The translations under genes were made by a program, and so were the position numbers. Positions 57,905 through 64,000 of a DNA stretch of 64,000 bases are shown one piece after another (positions within the stretch are counted from its first letter, which is position 1; each line of letters starts with the position of its first letter). This stretch comes from Diphasiastrum complanatum. Taxonomy: Eukaryota > Streptophyta > Lycopodiopsida > Lycopodiales > Lycopodiaceae. The notes below the pieces were generated by a model. That model did no database searches. It was not told where the DNA came from and saw nothing but the letters and a program-made list of their open reading frames with translations. Where the stretch lies: NCBI GenBank assembly GCA_029204225.1, contig CM055099.1, positions 56,514,789 through 56,578,788 of the forward strand, read 5' to 3'.

Positions 57905-58930
57905 ATAAAGATCGCTGCCCCTGGAGCTGCTCTTGGAGGTGCTCCTCAAGAAGTCAATCCTATTATTGTTAGAAGAGCACCCCGTTTAAATCTACCCAAA
58001 TACAATGGATTAACATATCCAGTTAGATTTCTTTAGATCTATGTTGAATCCTGTGAAGTCTATGACGAAATTTTCCCTCAAGATAAACTTAAGCTGTTTC
58101 CTATGGCCTTAACAGGCGCAACACAAGATTGGTACTATAATCAAGATGAAACTAAGCGTACAGATTGGGAGGTTGTTAAAAGAGCCCTTATCACGCGGTT
58201 CGAACCGCGTAAGTTTATGGAAGACCCTTTCCTACTTTGAAGTAAAATTAAAATGGAAAAGCGGAAAATGGTTTGAGATTACATTGAACAGGTGAAACGC
58301 CTCAGATCTGAGTGCAAACTTGAGCTGATTAACGAAAATGCCACGATTATATGGTTTTTGTCAGGTTTACCTAAACGGATCAGACGTGAGTTGAAACGTC
58401 ATAATGAGTATGCACTCTTGCAAAATGCTATGGACGATGCAATTCGGGAGGAGGATGAAGATTCAGATGATGAGCTGAATATCAGTATGTTGCCTTATAC
58501 AGCAGGGCAGACTACTACGACATCCACGAATGTCAATGCTACCGTAGAAATGATGCTCAATGAGTTCGCAAAACTCGGGAAGAACCAACAGAAATAGATG
58601 GAAAAATTGCAATCGCAATTTGATGAGAAAATCAAAGCATTGGAAGATTTCCAAGGAAAAGTGAACAAGGAATCTGAGAAGTTTGCGAAGACTTTTCCTA
58701 CTAGGGAAATGTCTGGGGTTCTATTTGTACAGGAAATCACACAGTAAATGAGTGTCCTCAATTAAAAAAACGAATGGAAATCAGTGTATGCCATTTGTGT
58801 AATTTTCCTGACCATGAGACTGCTTTTTGCAACTTCAATCCTCAGATGATTTAGCAACGGTATGCCCAAATGGGATATCGAGAACCACAGTATGGAGGAG
58901 ATTAAACAGCTAGACCTCGACAATCTACTC
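57905..58930 (+). pseudogene. Athila-like gag
   Basis: Plus-strand gag reading: RAPRLNLPKYNGLTYPVRFL, LKLFPMALTGATQDWYYNQD, WEVVKRALITRFEPRKF, DYIEQVKRLRSECKLE, as in the retrotransposon gag domain. A perfect CX2CX4HX4C knuckle (CHLCNFPDHETAFC) follows at about 58789-58830. Stops occur near 58035, 58240, 58275, 58595, 58745 and 58850, so it is a pseudogene. An open part of 101 codons covers 58292-58597. Confidence 0.8.
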
Positions 58931-58943
58931 TTGGATACCCGGA

Positions 58944-59507
58944 ATGGTTAGCCTTATCTGCCCCACCAAAGCACTCTGCTCCTCTTGCCATCGATCTGAT
59001 TGGGAACATAAACTGTATGCAGCATTGTGGGCATTCAGAACTGCTTACAAAAATAGTACAAATCAAATGCCCTTTCAACTAGTTTATGGTCAAGATGTTG
59101 TCATGCCTATTGAATTTTTAATCCCATCTTTACGCATAGAGGCAACAAAACGGTTAAATGATGATAAGTCTTCACAACTACGTCATGAAGCATTGCACAA
59201 ATTATGTGAAACACGATTGATGGCATTTCATGCGTTAGCAGCAGAGAAAGCCCATCGCAAGGCATGGCACGATCGTCGATTGCACAAAAAGAATCTGAAA
59301 GCAGGAGATCTTGCACTGATGTACAAAACCAAGCTGATCAAGGGTATATTGAAGTTTATTGGTGAAGGCCCGTATAAAGTAAAGGAAATTTTGAACTATG
59401 ACGCAATAATTCTTGAACACTTGGACGGAAAACAATTTGTTAATCCTGTGAATGGTAGCCGATTACGCAAGTTTTGGCAGCCTGCTCCACCAGATCAGCA
59501 AGCATGA
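58944..59507 (+). pseudogene. Athila-like integrase C-terminal region
   Basis: Open 187-codon frame: LYAALWAFRTAYKNSTNQMP, FQLVYGQDVVMPIEFLIPSL, KAWHDRRL, GEGPYKVKEIL and the lineage-typical VNGSRLRKFW end. It follows the gag knuckle almost directly, so protease, RT, RNase H and the integrase catalytic core (several kb) are deleted. The initial residues up to about 59000 belong to the junction. Confidence 0.85.
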
Positions 59508-60283
59508 TCCAAATGATTTTTCACTTTTATTTGTTTTCAATTTTTTGTTTTCAATATTTAATTGTTCAGTTTCTGTTTGAAAAAAATAGTAAAAAAGAAA
59601 TGAGAAAAGACTGATGAGCAAATGTCAGAAAAGCCATCAGCATGAAAAAAGGAAGGACAATATTTTTGATAAAAAAATGACTTATAAAATTATTGTTATG
59701 GACATATGTGACCTATACAATATCAGAAACCTTCGCTGAGCTTTCAGACTAGACATCCACTTCAAATATATCTATATTGAGCTGGGCGAAGGTTCTTTTC
59801 CGGAAAAAATCCATTTTTTGAGTTAGGCAATGTTTGGAACCTTCTCCGACCACCTTACTCTCCTTATGAACCTTCGCTGACATGCTAGATGGTCTTAAAA
59901 TGTCAAAATTAGGTTGGTCGTAGCTTCAGATCTTGAAAAACTGCATTTATGACAGTACTTGGGCGAAGGACCCTCTTGGGCGAAGGTTCATCCTTTGCCA
60001 ACCCTGGAAAACGTTTGCTGGATAGGTTCAGAGCCTCAAAAACCTTCGCCGAGATTTTTATAGCCTATTTTCACAGTATTGTACATGCTTGCAAATTTTT
60101 GTTCAGAACTGATCAGCCAAACTATTATTCAATGTAATGGACCCTCCAAATTCACCTATAAGTTGTTTGATTCATTCATCACTTGTGCTAGCGAAGCTCT
60201 TGCCAATTTTTCCAGCGACCAAAGCTTTCCAAACTTTCTAAACTATTTTCTGTTAGCATCTTACTTTTCATTTCTGATCATCA
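59508..60283 (+). other. Spacer between pol and post-pol ORF
   Basis: Non-coding. It carries the same AACCTTCGCCGAG / GGGCGAAGGTT motif family as the leader (about 59728, 59783, 59838, 59870, 59961, 59978, 60040). Confidence 0.6.
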
Positions 60284-61692
60284 TGTCTTCCAAAGATACA
60301 TTCCAGTCTCTTTGTTATACTATCCATCGTGATGTCCCATCTGCAACGGATATCATGATACTTCCTAGCACAAGCATGGTAACTCAGTGGATGACCATTG
60401 TGGAGCCTCTGCTTACTACAATGGGTATTCATGAGAGAGCCTTCTACAGGAGAGTTAATATGGATCTTATCACTCTTGCCTTCAGTACGTGGAATAGAAA
60501 TCCAAGTTTTACATCACCTTCCAGGGAGCCACACACAAGGTGCGCGTAACTGAGGCCGCCCTTGCTGCCATAGGCATAGCGTCTGGTACCCAAGCCTCAC
60601 CCAACCATAGGTAGGTCAAACAGGCTATTAAGCCTTACATTGACCCTACAAATGATTTGTATTGGACCAATGACGACTACCTCCTCGATGCCATTACTGA
60701 GCCTACCATACACTGCTGCCCAGCTCCTGAATAATTTTCTGATGGTTGGCAACCTCACGAAAGACCGTATTACTTCTCAGATCTTACATAGGATAGTTGA
60801 GTCATATGTCAAGATAGCCAATGCCCCTCTCAAACCATATAACTGGTTCAAGACTATTTCTGGTGAGCTCAAACGAGTTATTAAGAGCAATACCAAGCAA
60901 CAGTTCGCTATTGGCTCCTTGTTATCTCTTCTAGCGGCCTCACACCTTGAGAACAAAATCCACGGATTTCGTCTGGATTCTACGCTTTCGCTTTATGAAG
61001 AAGCACCGGCCGAGTCATCTCACCAGGCCTCCAATTCACATAGTCGATGTCGTCCACATAGCGAGATCATCATTCCTGACTCGCCTTTTGCGTCACGACA
61101 TCGTACTAGGCGTACATCGTCAGCTGCGCTTCCACCCCCTGCTGCTATTTGCATTGAACTTCCTATTCCCCCCGCCTCTAATGCTTCCCTAGCCTCTGCT
61201 TTCACTAAAGGACAGTTTGTGACCATTGGGGCTACCATTCCCATCACAGCTGCCCAGGCCACCTCACCCCCACACAAAGAAGCTATTTTCCCAAACACTC
61301 AATATTTCATGAATATGTTCGTTGATTTTGACCTCCTTGGGGCCTCTGAAGATTTTGAAATGTTCCAAAGCCCTGCGCCCTTTGAACTCCAATCGCCTGG
61401 AAGAGGATTCAAACACTTCCATGATACTACTGTTGATGTTGAAGATTCATGCCAGTTACCCCAGCAACCTCAAGTTGAAGCCGCACCAGCCACACTTCGG
61501 GCTGAGCAAGCTGTGAAATCACCAAAGCAATTCGACACCACAGTGCCTGAGGGCTATGAAGAGGAGGACCTTTTTGAAGAAGAAAAAATTCCGGCACCTC
61601 TTCCAAGCCAACCAAGGACAGTACCATTAGGTCCTTCTGCTGCTACCACCTCCATGACAATAGATTCTGGTGATGCTCTCATTCCGGTTTAA
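60284..61692 (+). pseudogene. Post-pol (env-like position) ORF of Athila-like element
   Basis: Starts MSSKDTFQSLCYTIHRD, preceded by a hydrophobic stretch in the same frame. Coding resemblance runs with a frameshift near 60510 (FQGATHKVRVTEAALAAIGI) and stops near 60610 and 60725. It then stays open 60640-61692 as a 350-codon frame: a helical first third (HRIVESYVKIANAPLKPYNW) and a Pro/Ser/Thr- and Glu-rich remainder. Position after integrase matches the extra ORF of Athila elements. No clear transmembrane anchor was seen in the open part, so an envelope role is not supported. Function unknown. Confidence 0.55.
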
Positions 61693-61719
61693 GAATCTCT
61701 TGCAACAGATGGCTGCTGT

Positions 61720-64000
61720 CGGAACAGTGGCATAGATGATCAAGACACAATTATGACATTGCTTTCAAGCTTGCCCTCTACATATGAGAATTGGGTGATG
61801 ATCATCACAACACACTCAAATTTAACTCTTACCAAAGTTATCACTATGTTGTTGCAAGAAGATAATCGAATAAGTCAAGACACTCTGTCTACCTCTTCGT
61901 CTCATGCTCTATATGTCAACAAGGGCTTAAAACGACAGAAGCACAAAAGCTCCAAGCAGTCTGCATCTAGTTAGAAATCGATTCAAAGTCAAGAACAATC
62001 ATCAAATCCACATTCGTTGAAAAAGAAGTTGTTTTGTAGGTATTGCAAACGCAATAACCATGAGATCCAAGATTGTCGAATTCTCAAAGTGAAGAATGCA
62101 GCCAAGCAACATGATCAACAAGCAAATACAGTTACAGCATCTCCTGAAGTGGAAATGGATGAAGGCGCTTTTATGGTCAAAGACAAATATGCGAACTCGA
62201 ATGATTCGTGGTTTCTGGATTCCGGAGCTACTCAACATATTACCAATCATCGTGAGATTTTCCATTCCTATATGTCTTACAGCACAAAGAAATATGCTCA
62301 TCTTGGTGATGATAGCACTCACACTATCGAAGGTGAAGGTACTGTAAGATTAAGGTCCCAACATAATCAATTCAGACTACTGTCAGAAGTCTTGTATGTT
62401 TCTAAACTCTATACAAATCTATTATCAATAAGTAGAATTAGAGATTTAGGTCATAAGATGGAGTTTGAGTCCGATCAATGTAGAATTATCGATAAGATCC
62501 TTGTACTTGGAAAGAGGCATGGATACTTATATATTGGCACATTGTTAATCTGATTCTAGTCAAGCCTTGAAAACCTCTATTCTTGTCAATAAACCATTAC
62601 TATGGCATCATCACTTAGGACACTTGAATTATGCATCTGTTTCAAACATGTCTAGACAATTCTAGCACTTGATCTCGACTATCCTTCTGGCAAAGTCGAT
62701 CTCCCTGTCTACCATAGTTGCATCCTTGGAAAGCATACTAGGATTCCTTTTAAATCGAGTCATAGGCATGCAACAAAAGGTCTGTTAGGTACAAACTCCA
62801 TCATTACTAGATGAAAAGTAATTCATTACCTTTGCTGATGAATTCTCTAGAAGAACAGTTGTTTACTTCATTAAGCAGACATCAGAGGCTTTCATCAAAT
62901 TCAGAAAATTCAAAGAGCATGCAAAAAATCAAACTGGCAAATGAATCAAAGCACTGAGGTCCGACAATGGGGGAGAATATATCTCCACAGAATTCAAGGA
63001 GTACTGCCTTAACAACGACATTGAGCAACAATAAATTACCTCTTATTTGCCTTAGTCAAATGGTCTTGTTGAGAGAAAGAACAGAACTTTAGTCGAATTG
63101 GCAAAGTGCATGTTATCACATGTGACACTTCTAAAGTCCTTCTGTTTCAACAACAGATGTCCTACTAAAGGTCTCTCAGAAAAAACACCATTCGAAGTTT
63201 AGAAAGGTACCAAACCTTCTTTATCAAACTTACGAGTTTTTGGATGTGCTGCTTATGCACAAATTCCTCATGATCTTAGAAAGAAGCTTGACTTCTAGAG
63301 TATCAAATGTATTTTCATCAACTACTTCAGATCAAGCTTACAAGCTGTGCGATCCTATCGAGTCGAAGATATTCGCTAGTCGAGATGTCATCTTCATCAA
63401 AGATCAGTTTATCGACCTCAAGGGAAAAGACAAAGCCCATATAGCCGACTTGTTTGACTCAACCGACATATTGAACTTCGAGGTTCCTCGATTGACTATT
63501 TCCATTTGAAAGTCCAAGCTCATCTACTTTTGACGAACAACATATCAATAGCAAATCTGAACATGATGATGTTGCAATTCAGCAACTACAACATGATGAA
63601 AATGATCAACTTCGCTATCTTTTGAATTCGACATGTCCGATCTGGGCAAAGCGTAGTTTTGCCTTGGTATTCAAATCCACAGAGACTGAAATCAAAAGTT
63701 GATTTACATTACTCAACAGAGGTACATCTACAATATGTTAGTCAGATATAATCTGGTTAATTGCAAGTTAACTCTCTCACCAATAGAACCAGATCTCAAA
63801 TTGTCAAAGGACCAGTGTCCTCAATTCAAGAGAAGAAGTAGATGCTTGAGTATCCTTATCATTCGATAATAGGATCTCTTATGTACACAATAATCTATAC
63901 TGGGCTAGACGTAGCTTTTGCAGTCAGCTTCCTAAGTCAGTTTATGACTAACCTTGGTATAACACATTGGAAGGCTCTTATCAGAGTCATGAGATATCTT
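61720..64000 (+). pseudogene. Ty1/copia remnant running off the right edge
   Basis: Plus strand. Gag end (LLSSLPSTYENWVMIITTH, 61753-61974), knuckle CRYCKRNNHEIQDC and protease SWFLDSGATQHIT in a 178-codon frame (62017-62553), and integrase 62560-63520 (LRSDNGGEYISTEF, VERKNRTLVELAK, LRVFGCAAYAQIP) with several stops. Then RT is cut so that integrase joins directly to LGIQIHRD and the connection/RNase H start (SFLSQFMTNLGITHWKAL) at the window end. Abuts, and probably inserted into, the Athila-like post-pol region. Confidence 0.85.

Noticed and set aside
60284-61692. Retroviral envelope gene
   Set aside because: It occupies the env-like position, but the open part shows no convincing signal peptide and transmembrane anchor pair or cysteine pattern. 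Kept only as a post-pol ORF of unknown function.

Overview
This window looks like repeat-rich nuclear DNA of a seed plant. The evidence is a plant-specific group I WRKY transcription-factor gene with GT-AG introns, many Ty1/copia and Ty3/gypsy LTR-retrotransposon remnants primed by tRNA-Met or tRNA-Asp type sites, and very long CT/GA and TG microsatellites. I cannot name the species. Nothing prokaryotic, organellar or CRISPR-like was seen.

Layout. Positions 1-7340 hold overlapping copia remnants: a minus-strand RNase H/RT/integrase piece, a plus-strand RNase H tail with an LTR start, a plus-strand integrase piece, and a nearly full-length minus-strand gag-pol pseudogene (3430-7340) carrying a 386-bp tandem duplication. 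Positions 7745-14450 hold a decayed minus-strand transposase-like gene. One intron and the flanks are filled by a tandem array of roughly 730-800-bp units packed with a GTACCAAA-type motif.

Positions 16927-25733 hold the one convincing host gene. It is a four-exon minus-strand WRKY gene (predicted 503 aa) with large introns that have taken in gypsy fragments, a MITE-like element and microsatellites. Its promoter lies at 25726-26000. Positions 27792-30225 hold a rearranged chromodomain-gypsy element with repeated LTR copies, followed by a 236-bp CT tract.

Positions 31360-32460 hold a broken minus-strand gene with the motif order of a DNA amino-methyltransferase. This is the most unexpected coding signal here. 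Positions 33010-44930 hold a gypsy RT fragment, a copia fragment, and a plus-strand copia element whose gag region was invaded by a minus-strand copia relative. The invader lacks RT and carries an unrelated tail.

Positions 44930-55000 hold LTR remnants, an inverted-repeat-bounded region with coiled-coil coding remnants, a gypsy gag/protease fragment, a 1.1-kb foldback element and two more minus-strand copia fragments. Positions 55928-61692 hold an Athila-like gypsy element with LTR, tRNA-Asp PBS, gag, the integrase end and a post-pol ORF, with its pol core deleted. A plus-strand copia remnant runs from about 61720 off the right edge.

Apart from the WRKY gene, every coding signal is transposon-derived or broken by stops, frameshifts or deletions. 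Transposon annotations rest on recognisable protein motifs, PBS and polypurine sequences, and internal repeat comparison by eye. Boundaries without an LTR or splice-site definition are approximate.
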